Positions 12,666 to 25,025 are shown, numbered from the stretch's first letter. The stretch is 64,000 nt of DNA from Ailurus styani (GCA_002007465.1 LNAC01000337.1:677144-741143); one strand, 5' to 3'. Notes: generated from the sequence alone by a model not told the origin. Made by a program: numbers and translations.

Positions 12666-12885
12666 GTTGCGAGGACAGGGGACCATCCCAGAGCTCTGTG
12701 AGAAGGCGGGCATCTGGATGAAGCAGTTGTGGGGCGGGGGCAGCCGCCAGGCACACGGCAGCCGGGACCAGCCTCCCAAGGAACCGGGGGCCCTGGGAAG
12801 GCCTCGGGTGCTGGGCCCGACGGCAGGGTGGGCAACGGCTCACCGCCCTGGCGAGCTGGGACGGGGGAAAGGAAGACAGCATTTA

Positions 12886-13101
12886 TTTTTATTTATTTTT
12901 TTTTTTTAAAGATTTTATTTATTTATTTGACACACAGAGAGAGATTACAAGTAGGCAGAGAGGCAGGCAGAGAGACAGGGAGAGGAGGAAGCAGGCTCCC
13001 TGCTCAGCAGGGAGCCCGATGCGGGCCTCGATCCCAGGACGCTGAGATCATGACCTGAGCTGAAAGCAGAGGCTTTAACCCACTGAGCCACCCAGGCGCC
13101 C
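12886..13101 (-). mobile_element. Young mustelid-type CAN-SINE
   Basis: Antisense copy of the type with head gtgggttaaagcctctgc and the CT-rich tail that I associate with mustelids. It has a perfect 15-bp target duplication, ggaagacagcattta, at 12871-12885 and 13102-13116. The perfect flanks and near-consensus body point to a recent insertion. Confidence 0.95.
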
Positions 13102-13320
13102 GGAAGACAGCATTTAAAGAAGACGACAACACCCCGGGGGCCAGGACGCCTGGTTCCGGCCCACGCTCGCTCAGAGGGAGACCTCAGTCAAATTGCTTCG
13201 TGTCTCTGGGCCTCAGTGTCTCCCTCCGTGCAATCTGGAGGATGCGCCAGATGGTCTCCAGGGGCCTTGCGGTTTGACTCGCCTGGTTGTGCGAGCACAG
13301 AGCTCTGGCCGGGGTTGGGG

Positions 13321-13515
13321 GTGGAGGTAGGAGTGATGGGAGACCGCGCCGACGCGTGGGAGGGGCCGCGGGAGGAAGCCGTGGGCTCCCTGAACCATGC
13401 GGGTGGTTACGCGGGTGGCCGTGGAGACGCGACTGAGAGGCCCGTGAGGAACGTACGCGCGTTTGCTTGGGCTGCCCCCGCAGAGGCCCCAGGAGACCAT
13501 CGCGGGCTGAGAGCG
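13321..13515. promoter_or_regulatory. Short CpG-dense block
   Basis: About 24 CpG in 200 bp by hand count, ending where an MLT1 LTR begins. No exon or TATA signal was seen, so it may just be a GC-rich patch. Confidence 0.4.
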
Positions 13516-14075
13516 TGCTCGAAAATTCCTATGTTGAGCTCCAGCCCTCAATACCTCAGAATCTGACTGCACGCGGAGATGGTCTTTATTTATTTATTTT
13601 TTTAAATTTTACTTACTTTCTTACTTAATTTGAGAGAGAGAGAGAGAGAGAGGAGAGGGAGAGGGACAAGCAGACCCCACACCGAGTGTGGACACTGACA
13701 CGGGGCTCGAACCTACAACACTGAGATCATGCCCCGCGCCGAAATCATGAGTCAGACACCCCACAGACTGAGACACCCCGGCGGCCCAGGACAGAGTCTT
13801 TGAGGAAGGGGCTGTAGGGTGGGCTCTAACCCAGTCTGGTGTCTTACACCAGGAGGAATGTGGACGCCCCCAGAGACCCTGGGGACACATGAGCACAGAG
13901 AGAAGACTGCGCGAAGAGGCAGAAGAGGCGCGAAGAGGTGGTGTGCAGGCCGAGGGGAGAGGCCTCAGAAGAGACCAACCCCTTGATCTTGGACTTCCAG
14001 CCTCCGGAATGTAGAGAAAATCCATTTCTGTCACTGAAGCCCCTCTGTCTGTGGGGCTTCGTTACTGCGGCCCGG
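13515..14075 (+). mobile_element. MaLR-type LTR (MLT1-like), split by SINE
   Basis: The order cctatgttgagctccagcc, cctcagaatctgactg, a SINE at 13585-13789, gtctttgagg, ggcctcagaagagaccaacc, ttgatcttggacttccagcctcc is that of an MLT1/MST LTR. It is non-autonomous, non-coding and decayed. Confidence 0.85.
13585..13789 (-). mobile_element. CAN-SINE inserted in a MaLR LTR
   Basis: An antisense SINE with (ga)n and a diverged head, breaking an MLT1-like LTR that resumes after it at gtctttgagg. Confidence 0.85.
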
Positions 14076-14339
14076 GGACACTTCCACAGACTCCTAACAG
14101 GCATCTCCACCTTCCCGTGTCCAGAACCCAGCCAGTGGCTCCTCCCCACGCTGGCTGCTCCCTCGTCCCTGATGGGCAGATGGGTGGCCAGCCCGTTCTT
14201 CCCAGACGCTCCAGCAAAAACGGCAGAGTCCTCCTGGATGGCTCTTTTCCCACACGCCCTGCATCCAATCTGATCTGCATCTGTTCTACCTTCGAGATGT
14301 AGTCAGAGCCTGACTACTCTCCACCTGCACGGGTACAGC

Positions 14340-14945
14340 CCTGGGCCACAGCCCCAGACTCTCTCGGCTGGTTCTAGCCAAGGGCCTCCCATCTGCCATC
14401 CCTGCCTCCAGCCTCGTCCTCCTGCACATGGTCCGCTGCCACCCGTTCATCAGCTTCCCCAGTGCTCCCGCTTGACTCAGAAGCCCGGTCCACCTTTGAC
14501 CACTCACTTCCTACTCTCCCCACTCCTTCGACAGCAACTGCCACGATGCCACGTAAGCACGCCAAGCATATTCCCACCTCAGGGCCTTTGCACTTGCTGT
14601 TCCCAGGCCCGCACTGCTCTTCTCTGGGTCTTTGCATGATTTCTTTAAACATCTCTTAAAGTGTCCTCTTATCTGAAAGGCCAGCCCTGACCACCTTCTA
14701 CACAACACACCATCTCTTCCTCTGCCTTCCCACTGCCGATCTTCCCTCCTCCCCTTTAGCCTGCTTTACTAGTCTCCCTGGAGCCCAACCTATTATGGAT
14801 CTGTTGGCTGAACACAGCTTTTTTCACCCCAACTAGAACGTAAGCCGTGTGATGGCAAATGTTTAGCTCTCACCTTCTTCTGTGTTCCTAGAATTTCAGC
14901 CATACCTGCACGCGATGGATATTCTGTGACTGCATGTTGCATATC
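14340..14945 (+). mobile_element. L2 LINE 3' fragment
   Basis: ggcctttgcacttgctgttc, ggccagccctgaccacctt, cctgctttactagtctccc and aactagaacgtaagccgtg follow the 3' end of the ancient mammalian L2. Confidence 0.8.
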
Positions 14946-14954
14946 TGAACAAAG

Positions 14955-15065
14955 TCACCCCCATTCTGCCCAGGAAAAAAATGACGCTCACAGACGATAA
15001 AGGCCTGCCCAGCCTTACACAGCCTGAAAGGGGCAAAGCCAGGCTCCTCGAGCCTCTTGCTTACG
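14955..15065 (+). mobile_element. MIR fragment
   Basis: cccccattctgcccagg, ctgcccagccttacacag and gcaaagccaggctcctcg follow MIR core order. Confidence 0.55.
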
Positions 15066-15114
15066 CACGATCCTCTTAAGCTGCTTCCTATCATGAGAAC
15101 CATGTACAAAGTCC

Positions 15115-15310
15115 CGAGAAGTGCAGAGCAAGGAAAAGCATCAGGGAAGGCTTCCTGGAGGAGGTGGAATTTGAGCTAAGCCTGGTAGAAAAGATAAGAT
15201 TTAGACAAAAACCCATGGTGCCCTGAAAGGAGCCACATCATGAGCAAACACAGTGTTTAGGAAGGAGGAAGGAGGCGGATACACTTAGGGCGTACGGAGC
15301 ATGAATAAGA
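15115..15310 (+). mobile_element. Ancient interspersed repeat, family not resolved
   Basis: gggaaggcttcctggaggag, gtggaatttgagctaagcc and gagcaaacacagtgtttagg match a widespread ancient mammalian repeat that I cannot name with certainty. Confidence 0.5.
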
Positions 15311-16705
15311 GGGGTGGGTGGGAAAGAGAGATGGCTCTTTCCTGCTCCCCACCTGGCCTCTGCTCTGGCATGCAGCCCTCCCCTGGGATCTAGAACCCAT
15401 GCTTCATGAGACAGGGGCCCAGGAGAGAAAGGCAGGGCAGCGTCGGGGCCCCAGGATGGAGGCTATGCCCAGGAGCTGCAACAGGGTGTCCGGGGGGGGG
15501 GGCTAGGGTGTCCAGAATCCAAGTGCATCTGTCCCCGGGGTGCAGGGGGCAACCTGCAGAAACCTCAAAGCCAACAAGGCCGGGATACCTAGAGTTTCAC
15601 AATCTTGGAAAAAGTAGAACTGAACTTCTATTTGTGGAAGACTTTCTTTAAAAGTTTTCCTTTTATTAAATAATGTCCGTGATATTTAGGAAGGAGAGCT
15701 TCAGGCTTTTAGACATCTGCCACCTGAATCTGGCAGAGGCCCAGACTTTGACAGCACAATGCTGGGTTCACCGGTTCAGCACTTTATTTACGCCTCTAAG
15801 GAAGATGGGAAATTGAAGTATGCTCTGATGTCTCCCAAAGTCTCCTTTGGGTAAAGAAAAACAAACATGATTTCTGCAAGTCATCCTGGCATCTCGGCCT
15901 CTTGCCTTTCTCGGGAAATGACTTTAAGCTAACGGTCGAACATCTCACCTGCCAAAAATGGGGGCATCTCCATCAGAACCAGACTCAAATGCCAACTAGC
16001 CCGGGCTCTGCTCTGTTAAAGGTCACCTGTCATTCTCTACCCAGGCATGGGGATTGCATCGAATCTCTGATCACCATGGTGGGGAAGGCACGTTATCTTC
16101 TCCGATGTCTTATTCACCACCGGCAGAGGTTCCTGGTTGTGTAAAACCCACTGGACCCCTAATAAGAGCTTAGCATCCACAGGTGAGGAAGACACCGAGA
16201 TGCGCTTTGCCCATGGACAGTGAGCCTTGATGGGGAGGAGAGGAGAGGTGGACGTGAGGGGGCTTTTTCTGGCCATGAAGGTTACCAGACGCTGAAATCG
16301 GAAGTGGAGAGAAGTTGTCACTTTCTCCCACAATGACACATTTACCTGGAACGGTATGGAAATCTTTCCTAGACCTCTTAGGGACAGCAAGGGGTCTACC
16401 GACGCTGCGGGCATGACTGAGTGCTCTCAGAAAATTCTTAGGAAAAAGTTTTTACCTGCTTAATAAATGCAGTTTCGATATACTCCAGTAAGACTGTTAG
16501 TGTCCGACTTTAACTTACTAAATTACCCACCGAGAAAATGCCACGAGGACCCTGGTTATGCGTCTGCCCTGTGTCTTCCTCCTAAAGATCCTCAAACACC
16601 CAGCGCGGACCAGCTCTCGGTGGCTCCGGCTCGAGGCGCCCCAGCTGCCCGCACACGTAGTGGCCCTTCACAAGCCCCAGCTGCCGCCCGGGACGCTACA
16701 GCCAC

Positions 16706-16760
16706 GCCTGTGGTCGCCATTGGTCGCCTGTGGTCGCCATTGGTCACCCGTGGTCGCCTG
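16706..16760 (+). repeat. 20-bp tandem repeat, 2.75 copies
   Basis: The unit gcctgtggtcgccattggtc occurs twice exactly, then a partial copy with acccg for gcctg. It is GC-rich and lies outside known repeats. Confidence 0.92.
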
Positions 16761-17264
16761 GGCTCGCGCTCTCCCTGGGAATCACGGCATTTTTATCCTC
16801 CGAGAAACCCCGGAGGCTGCCGGCAAAGGGTTCAAAGGTAATGTACATTTCTGATGTCGTTGCTTCAAAAGTAATTGCTCTTCTGCTCTCAGAGACAGAT
16901 GACAAACCTAGTAACAGACTGTCATAAACTAAGTTTTAACCCAGGAAAAAAGCAGCGCCGACCTTCCACATTTGCTCAGAATCCTCCCCACCAGACTTTC
17001 TTACACAAACATTGGAAATAAGTGGTAAAATGTCAACAGTCCCCAGACAGGAAAATAATGGGAGAACCTTCCTTTTTCCACTTCAGTTCTTATTTACTGG
17101 AAGATTAAAATCTGCAGCTGCAGGGGCTGTGGGCTCTGGCCCCATCGTCACCCTTACTGGCCACGATCCGGGGCTCTAGGCCCAGGGGTGCACCTCCTTC
17201 CTCGCTCCTGGCCAGGTGAACCCAGCCTGGGGATCACTGCCGGAACTCGCCTCCGGCCCCCAGT

Positions 17265-17515
17265 GCCGCCGCCAAATTCCCAGTACCAGCTGCCGTTTCA
17301 GTTTGCTACAAGGAAGCACAGCCCTGCTCTTAGAGCCGGGGCGCGGGGCCGTCGTCCTGGGCGCCCGGGTCGTTGCGAAGCACGGGGGGCCGGTGGATGA
17401 GACAGCGTGGACGAGGCGATTCGGTGCAACAGCCGTAGGACACGGGGGCACACTCTGGCGGAGCTGTCAGAGACGCGGGCTGGTTGCCACACGGTGGACG
17501 AGAGGGCTGCAGGGC
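17265..17515. promoter_or_regulatory. Short CpG-dense block
   Basis: About 24 CpG in 250 bp by hand count in otherwise unique sequence. No splice-bounded exon was recognised. Confidence 0.4.
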
Positions 17516-18424
17516 TGGCTGGCCTTTGGACTGGGCTTCAACCTCTTCAAGTGTGCAAATGCACCTCGAGCATGGAAGGTGGAGGAGTGGAGAAGGTGGA
17601 ATTAGGCCCGGCTGGCTTGGTCAGCCCGCCGCACCCACACTGGGACAGGTGTGACACAGGTCTCGCAAGCGCTGTCTCGACCCAGTTTTGGAGTCTTGGC
17701 TAGAAACTCTCAATCCCCCCTGTGACACAGCTAGCTGAGCCTTCCCTCTGACCACTTCCCTTACCGGGCTCCCACGCCCTAGCTGGGGACAGCCCCTCTG
17801 CCCCGAGCCCCCCGAATTGTTTCAATTAGCCAACCCCGCTCCCCTGCCCCCCTCCATACAGAAGCTGCCTTCCATGGCTCAGCGGTTCTTGTCCGTCCCC
17901 AGAGTGCAACCCCCAGCGTGGCCCCACGTGGCAGCCGCTTCTCTCTGGAACTCAAAGTAACAAAAACTTCTGCCTTGCATCGGAGTGTCACTGTGCTGTG
18001 TCCAGCTATCCAAAGAATCTTTACATCATAAAACCCAACAGCGGGCAGGTGATGAAAGTCCCCATTTTCCCAGGTTGGCTTCTCAGCTCCCATTCAGTCC
18101 ACCGGGCTACTCCAGCCCGCAGATCTTCCTCCTTGCTGGTTCTGGGGTGTCTCCAATGAGAGTACGATTTGTCTTTGTCTATTTGCTGGATCTTTCTCCT
18201 GCCCCCCTCCCCGCCCCGTATCACACCGTAGTGTCGGAGGAACAAAGCATTACCTCCCCTGACCAGAGGGAAGCAGTGCCCCCAGAGCAGCTGGGGCCAC
18301 AGAACGTGGCACCTGCTATTTTGGTGAGCTCCGACCTCTCTTGAGAAGCTCTGATCTCCACAGACAGGCTCAGGGTCCCCCAAACATTAGGAATCAGCAC
18401 GGTTCGCACACATGGAGCCCTGGT

Positions 18425-18575
18425 CATGCCAGGCTCTGTGCAAAGTGCTTTCCGGCACCATCTCATCAAACATCTCCGCTGATGTCCTACAGGCCACTGC
18501 TCCTGCTGCCAGCTGAGGAAGCTGAGGCACAGAAAGGCTGCCGTGGGGAAGACAGGTTTCAAATTTGAGTCTACT
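18425..18575 (+). mobile_element. MIR fragment
   Basis: atgccaggctctgtgcaaag, atctcatcaaacatctcc and gaggaagctgaggcacagaa are MIR landmarks. Confidence 0.75.
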
Positions 18576-18596
18576 GGCGATGTTATCTTGGTTGTA

Positions 18597-18785
18597 CAGA
18601 GCATTTTCCGATTCATAGATCCCTTCCACCTGCATCTTCCCAGCAAATACCTATGTGCGGCCAGCAGAGGGTGAAGTCAGAGGGGGTGCTTATTACCCCA
18701 TTTGACTGTGCAGGACACTGAGGCTCAGACAGGTTAAGCAGCGCCCTTGACCGCTGGCCCGTGAGCAGCAAAGCAGGGTGATCAG
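18597..18785 (+). mobile_element. MIR fragment
   Basis: accccatttgactgtgcagg and actgaggctcagacaggtta are MIR core. It follows another MIR almost directly. Confidence 0.7.
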
Positions 18786-19264
18786 AACCACGCCACAAAC
18801 TGTCAGGCACCTTCGGGGACAGGCGGGACGGGCGCAGAGCGGGCAGCTGGCCACTGTCACCAGACACAGGACAGCCAGAGAGCCAAGGCCAGGGTCCACC
18901 CCTACTCCCACCCACACAAGCCATGCTTTCTTTTTTCGCCCTTGACCCCAGACACCCTGTTGAGACCATCACCACTTCCTCCAAAGTTGTGGAGCTTGAA
19001 GGTAAAGCCCTAAGGCCAAGCAGCCTCTGCCCAAGGGGCAGGTCCTCGCCGCACTGCCCCCCATGGAACAAAGTCAGCAGGACCGGGGACACCCGTGTGG
19101 ACAGCTGTGCAGCGCCTCTGTCGCTAGGACGGGTCTGGTGGCTAACCGATCTTTAAGAGAGCTCTCTCTTCCAAAAACAAAGGCGCCGGCAGAGCACACG
19201 GGGAATGATATGTATTCCAGCCCATGTCTGGTAAACTCTCCGACTACGGCGGCGAGGCAGGGTC

Positions 19265-19510
19265 ACTCGGGTTCTATTAGCTCAATTAATGAGGAGTAAG
19301 ATAAGGCTAACATGCCGCTCGTCGGGCGGCTCAGCACAGAGCTGCAGTAATGGAGTTATTAACCTCAGTCAGCCACTGAATTGTGCTGCTGATTCCAACT
19401 CCATTTCCTGGTTCAGGCCTCCATTAATGGGCTGTTTATTATCCCTAATCCACGTAAGGATCAGCTGCACGGATATGAGAGCTTCCTGCAAGGACCAAGT
19501 GATAATAAAA
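19265..19510. promoter_or_regulatory. Candidate conserved enhancer
   Basis: Repeat-free sequence with ctcaattaatgagg, agataagg (GATA), gagttattaacc, ctccattaatgggc, gtttattatccctaatcc (two TAATCC/GATTA-like sites) and cagctg. Motif density suggests a regulatory element. Confidence 0.4.
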
Positions 19511-20504
19511 AAGAGAGAGAGCAGAGGAAGGCAAGAAATCCCCTCTATCTCGCATTTTAATTGTTTTCGGGTCCTACTGCTGTCCCCCCAAGAGATCATA
19601 GCTTCCTTCTCACTTTGGAACACGCTAGGAAAGGCAAAGCCATCATCCAAGGGTCTCCTTGTGCGGTCCCCGAGCACAGAGTGTCACATGGAACTCAAAA
19701 GAACGAGCTTTGAAATCAAATTAGAGAGCTCTGGCCGAGAAACAACATGCCTGTTCAGTTTTTACTTTCATGATGCCATCTGATTCCATCTTGTTCCATT
19801 CTCTAAAGTTCAACGTCATCAAAACCGAGAAATCAAACCAGCATTCGGTGGAACATCGTATCAACACCATTAAAGGCCCCGGCTGTGATTCTCCACCTTA
19901 CTTGGCCCCACCGGGGTCTTCTGGACAAAAGGGAGACTGTGTCTGGGTCTGTTTCTGGGTTGTTCTCCTATGCCATGTGCCACCAGCTGACGGAGGACTC
20001 AGCTTCCCCGAGTTCAGCCCACTCTGTGTCTTTAAAAGGTCTTCTGTGGGGAAGACAAGCAAACAGATTGCTATTGGAGAAAAAGCATTTTTAGGTATCA
20101 GTAAGGTGTGTGTACCGACCCAGAATGAGTGGATACAGCAACTACTCCCAGAAGGTCGTCCCTTCTGAGTATATTTGCCATTTTGGCTTCTTTCTATGGA
20201 AGAGGAATTCAAAATCACATGAACGACTACCGTACGTGTTTTCACGCCTCTGACCGCAGAGACGACTGTACAACGTACCTATTTGGGGTGTGTGTGGGTA
20301 TGTGAGGGCGGAAGGGGAAACTAGGTTGCGCATATTGAATGAGAATTTGCCGCCCCCCACCCGCCCCTGGAGAAGCTGCCGGGGACCACAGACCGAGCCA
20401 ACTCTCAGTGGCTTTCCTGCATCCAAACAGCACTTCCCAATTATAAATCACACACGCAGACACATTCCATTCACTCTCTAGGACCGTACTGCCGGGAGGG
20501 TGAA

Positions 20505-20800
20505 GGAGTAGAGTTTATTGCCCCATTGGACAGATAGGAAAACTGAGATGAAAGGTAGCTTTTTCAAGCTAGGCAGCCGGGATAAACACCAGTCACATTG
20601 CAGAAAGGATACAGAGTAACCGTTCAGAGCAAAGAGCTGGTTGGAGCCTGGTCTCTTCCATGTGGTCTGACGCTTCTCCAAGCCAAATGCCTTTCACTGA
20701 ACAAGCCTACTTTCTGGGTCCGTTGAACGGATTAAGTGAGATGTAAAGAAGGCACGTAATTGGCAGTCAGATAGCATCACCATTCTCGTCAGGGTCAGGA
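20505..20800 (+). mobile_element. MIR fragment(s)
   Basis: gccccattggacagatagg aaaactgag (MIR core) and, 200 bp on, ggattaagtgagatgtaaag (MIR 3' part). Possibly one split element. Confidence 0.6.
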
Positions 20801-21789
20801 TGACAATTCAAGACGAGGGGGCAGGAGGACCACGGCAGGAGGAAAGAAGGGGGTTCCTGGCAGCACCGTAGCAGCCTGGGACCGGCCTGACCTCTGAGCA
20901 GAGATGTCCTGGCTGGAGCCATCAGGGCTGGCTTCAAGCGCCTGGGCCCCGGAAATCTGAAAAGCTTCCGGAAGCTGCACTTGGGTGTGGGACTCCCAGC
21001 TCCTACTGGCACGATGCTGGTGTTTGCCAGCCTGCTCCCCGGAGGAAGGGATGTGTGTTTAGCAAAACCCAACAATACACCCAGCACCAACCGGGAGCCA
21101 AAGGCAAGGAGTGGGTCAACGACACCTCCTCTGAGCTCCTCTGGACATGGGACACCACAACCATCTAGTTTAAAAAATAATAGTGAATAAAAATCCCAAA
21201 GCACTACATTCTCAAAGGAACCCATGGAGCAGTTTCCAATTTGCACAAACGCGTTGGGACACAAAGGAATTAATCTGAAATCTGGCCCTTGGGTGATTTC
21301 TTTCTAGTCCCCAAAGTTAGTGCCCTGAGATAGAGAAAGAGACAGGCTGAGCCATAGTCCCCCCCTTCACCCTCTGCCCCAGGGATTTACGAGAGATGTG
21401 GCAGCAGCCCTGACCCCTAGCAGGCTGTGCCCTCAGACAGGACGGACAGGACAGGGACGGTGGCCGCCCAGGCACCATGGTGCAGAGGGTGGGGCGGTCA
21501 AGGCCATGGCTGGCCCTGCCCCTCCCTGCGGCGCTGAGGGGAAGGAGGGTTCGAGAAACCCCCAGCCTGTCTGATACACTGCAAACTTCCCAACATCAAT
21601 GAGAATTCTATACTCCCTCTCTATAGTGAGCATTAATTTTAAAGGGAACGTCCATGCTACAAACTTGCAGCATGAAATGAATTATTTCACAACTAGGCAG
21701 AGGGCAGGTTTGTGGCTGGAGCGTGGGATAGTTCTTTCTTTGTTTCTTTCTTCTTCTCCTCCCCCCCCCCTTTTTTTTACTCTTATTAC

Positions 21790-22530
21790 GTTTTAACAAA
21801 CTTTATAGCCCATTTTATTTGTTCTCGAATAACTTTTTCTCCTTTTTTGCAAACACATCAATTACTCAGTCGGCTTCCCTCGCCCTGTGATGTTGGAAAC
21901 CAGAGATTGATACTGCTCGGCGGAATATAATTTAGTATTATGTGCCATGGGTTTATGAGGTAGGAGTCAAACAAAACATTGCGTTTGAACACTATCCATT
22001 TATTAGCTCTGAGAAGAGATTTATATTTGACAAGGAGACAATAACTTTGTTTTCTGATAAGCCAGAGAGGTCTATTTCTGTGTCCAACCCAGAGCAGCTT
22101 CTCCTTCTCCAATAACTCTATTTACTAGCATGAATATATTTTAATAATAAAATTGATATATATGTAAATTTATTTTAATCTAATTTCATCGAACCCTCCT
22201 AAAAAAAAAGAGCCTTTGTAGATTGTTTTCGTAGCTGAATTATAGATTTCTGTATCGTATTCCCAGATTGATTTCTAGGCTATAACTCTGTCAAGACTTC
22301 CTCCTGGTGTCAAAAACAGCAACACCACAGCTAGAGTGCTTTATAATTGGCATTACAACCGAACCAGAATTACAGCCCTGATATTCATCCGAGTGCCAGG
22401 TGGGCTCATTTTAGAATATGTCTCGCTTTCTTAGCCTATATCTGGACTTGAAGGTTTATGGCTAAAATTACCTTCTGAATTAATCATAGAAATGTTAATT
22501 GAAAGCTAAGGCAGGGGGGATGATTAGTCG
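21790..22530. promoter_or_regulatory. Candidate conserved non-coding block, AT-rich
   Basis: About 740 bp without any recognised repeat, AT-rich inside a GC-rich intron. It has many TAAT/ATTA cores, caataact and caattactc, attgtttt (SOX-like), gctgataag-like and ccattta. It reads like deeply conserved enhancer sequence, but this is by appearance only. Confidence 0.4.
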
Positions 22531-23224
22531 GATATGAGGAGGAGAGAACCGCCCTCTGGGTGGGAGGGAAACACCGAAAGGTGATTAAAACAGCCTGCAA
22601 GAGTCAATCTACGTTGTAAACAAACATCGTTTTTCCCCCTGCTTGTCCTCTGCCCTGGGGTCAAATAAATTAAATTGGCATTGTTTACTAAGTCTTTAGA
22701 AATTGGTTTTATTCTGTGGTGAATGGAGAATATTTACTCACAAGCCTGCCCTAAACCAAAGAGGTTCTTGAACATTCTTCCCCGGGTGTTCTGAATACAC
22801 ACCGCGCCCTCCCCTGCCTGTCGCTGCCCTGGCACCGTGCGGAGGGTCAATAAATAAGACGGTCGTTTTCTCCCTCGGGGCTCAGAGAAATCGAGTCCCG
22901 GATCCTCTCCTCCAAGTGAGTCAGTGACCCGCCCCAGCCTTCCTTGCAGCGACTGTTCTGCGTTTTCCCAGAGCCTCTCATCTGCAGGTGGATGATGAGC
23001 TTACACGGAAGCTAGCCTGCTGACAGTTGCCAGAAAATGGAGGCTGGAAACAGCCTCCCGGCCCTGCGGTCCCTGGAAATTTGCCGGCAACAGAGGCAGT
23101 AAGACAGGAAGCTCGGGTCGTTGCCCCAGAACCAGACACACATCTCAGCCTGCCAGCAGGAAGCTCTCCGGCCTCACCTTGAAGGGGAGAAAGAGACAGA
23201 GTAGAAGGGGACCCAGCCGTGGAA

Positions 23225-23668
23225 GACAGAATAATGCCCCCACCCCCACGGCCAGCCCAGAATCTGGGGCTGTTACTCTACCTGGCAAAAGGGACCCTGC
23301 AGATGAGATTCGGATAAAGACCCCGATACAGTTCGATTATCCCAGATCCTGGGGAGGGGGGGCAATTGAATCATGTTGGTCCTTAAAACCTGAGAAGCGT
23401 CCCCAGCTCTGGCCAGAGGGAGATGTGACCACAAAGGGGTCAGCGTGGCTTTGGAGATAAAAGGGTCCAAGACCCCAGGGCGGCGGGCTGCCTCCAGAAG
23501 CTGGAGAAGGTGAGGAAATGGATTCTCCCCAGAGCCTCCAGAAGGAATGCAGCCCTGCAGACTAGTGATTTTAGTCCTATAGCACTGGTTGACAATAAAT
23601 CTGTGTTGTCGAAGCCACCAAGTTTGTAGGGATTTATTATAGCAGCCATAGAAACAAAACTAATACAC
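23225..23668 (+). mobile_element. MaLR-type LTR (MLT1-like)
   Basis: ggcaaaagggaccctgcagatg, gattctccccagagcctcc, gattttagtcctatagc, gaagccaccaagtttgtagg and acaaaactaatacacc follow the MLT1 LTR order. It is solo and decayed. Confidence 0.8.
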
Positions 23669-24118
23669 CAACTCATGCTATTCTTAGGCAAAAGACAGGC
23701 CTATTATTCAAACACAAATGGTTTGCAAAAATACAACCATCTTGGGACCCACAGATAGATGCTGCCCAAAAAGGGCCACAGAGGTGGAAAAAGAAAAGGG
23801 GGGGGGAATGGAAAGTGAAAGGCAATGAATACCCTTTGGAAGAATAATTACTCCAGGAAACACGGGCATGTTTTCAATAAAGATTTAGCAATACACTCAA
23901 CATCATTTAGGAAGAACAGGCTCTATGATGTGAGAAATCAAAGGGGAAATGAATCAATACTAAGGGGGTTAAGGGGCAAAATAAAGGGAAATGTAAAAAC
24001 ATTACAGAAATGAAAATCTAGGGGCAATGGGAAAGTAATACAATAGAAATTAGTTGAAGTTATGATGAAGGACAGACAGGAAAAGAACAAGAGATAAAAG
24101 CTACTAGAGAAAAATCTT

Positions 24119-24336
24119 AGGGGTACTTGGGGGGCTCCTCAGTCGGTTGAGTGTCTGACTCCTGGTTTTGGTTCAGGTCACGATCTCAGGATCGTGGGGT
24201 TGAGCTCCGAGTCTGGCTCTGTGCTGGACACAGAATCTAAACTTGAGATTTTTCTCTTTCCCTCTGCCCCTCTGCCTGCGTATGCACTTGTGCGTGCATG
24301 CTCTCTCACTCTCTCAAGTAAATAAACTTAATAAAA
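24119..24336 (+). mobile_element. CAN-SINE, older, host of a nested copy
   Basis: A diverged SINE (ggggtacttggggggctc...). Its tail was entered by an antisense SINE, and its A-tail resumes at about 24503. Outer flanks gaaaatctta / gaaaaatccta at about 24110 and 24541 look like its target duplication. Confidence 0.85.
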
Positions 24337-24502
24337 AATATTTTATTTATTTGTCAGAGAGAGAGAGAGCATACAAGCAGGGGTACAGCAGGCAAAGGGA
24401 GAAGCAGGCTTCCTGCTGAGCAGGGAGCCCGACATGGGACTCGATCCTGGGACTCCGGGATCATGACCCGAGCTAAAGGCAGACGCTTAACCCAGGCCTC
24501 CC
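24337..24502 (-). mobile_element. CAN-SINE nested in another SINE tail
   Basis: An antisense SINE beginning tattttatttatttgtcagaga inserted within the tail of the copy at 24119. Its 5' head is cut short (cccaggcctccc). Confidence 0.85.
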
Positions 24503-25025
24503 AATAATAAAATCTTAAAAAAAAAAAAAAAGAAGAAAGAAGAAAAATCCTAATTATGGAAAACAGAGGGTAACTGTCCGACATACACAAAATTGGTTTC
24601 CTGGAGGAGAAAACCAAGCACATGAAGCAGGAAAATAGTAAGATGTGTACTAGAAGACTGTCCTCCTGAAGGAACATTCCAGAGAAAAGCCATCGAGAGA
24701 AGCAAGACTAGGGCTTGCTGAACGTAAACGAACTTCAGGGGAGAGAGAGACGTCACGGCACCGAGACAGAAGCACACGGCCCACGACAGAAAGCATCTCC
24801 TGCCCGGGGAATTGCTACGGCCTCAGAGACAACAGAGGATGGTGTGGAGATGATACGGGATGCCGGTGGCAAGAAATGTGACCCAAGGGTGCTTTACTTT
24901 GCTGGACGTTGTTCACAAATAGAGAGAACAGAAAAGCACTCTCAAATATGCAGGAGTTAGCAAGTCCAGTATGTGAGTGCCCTGGCTGAAATGAATCAAA
25001 GAAGTCCTTTCAAAGCAAAGAGGAA

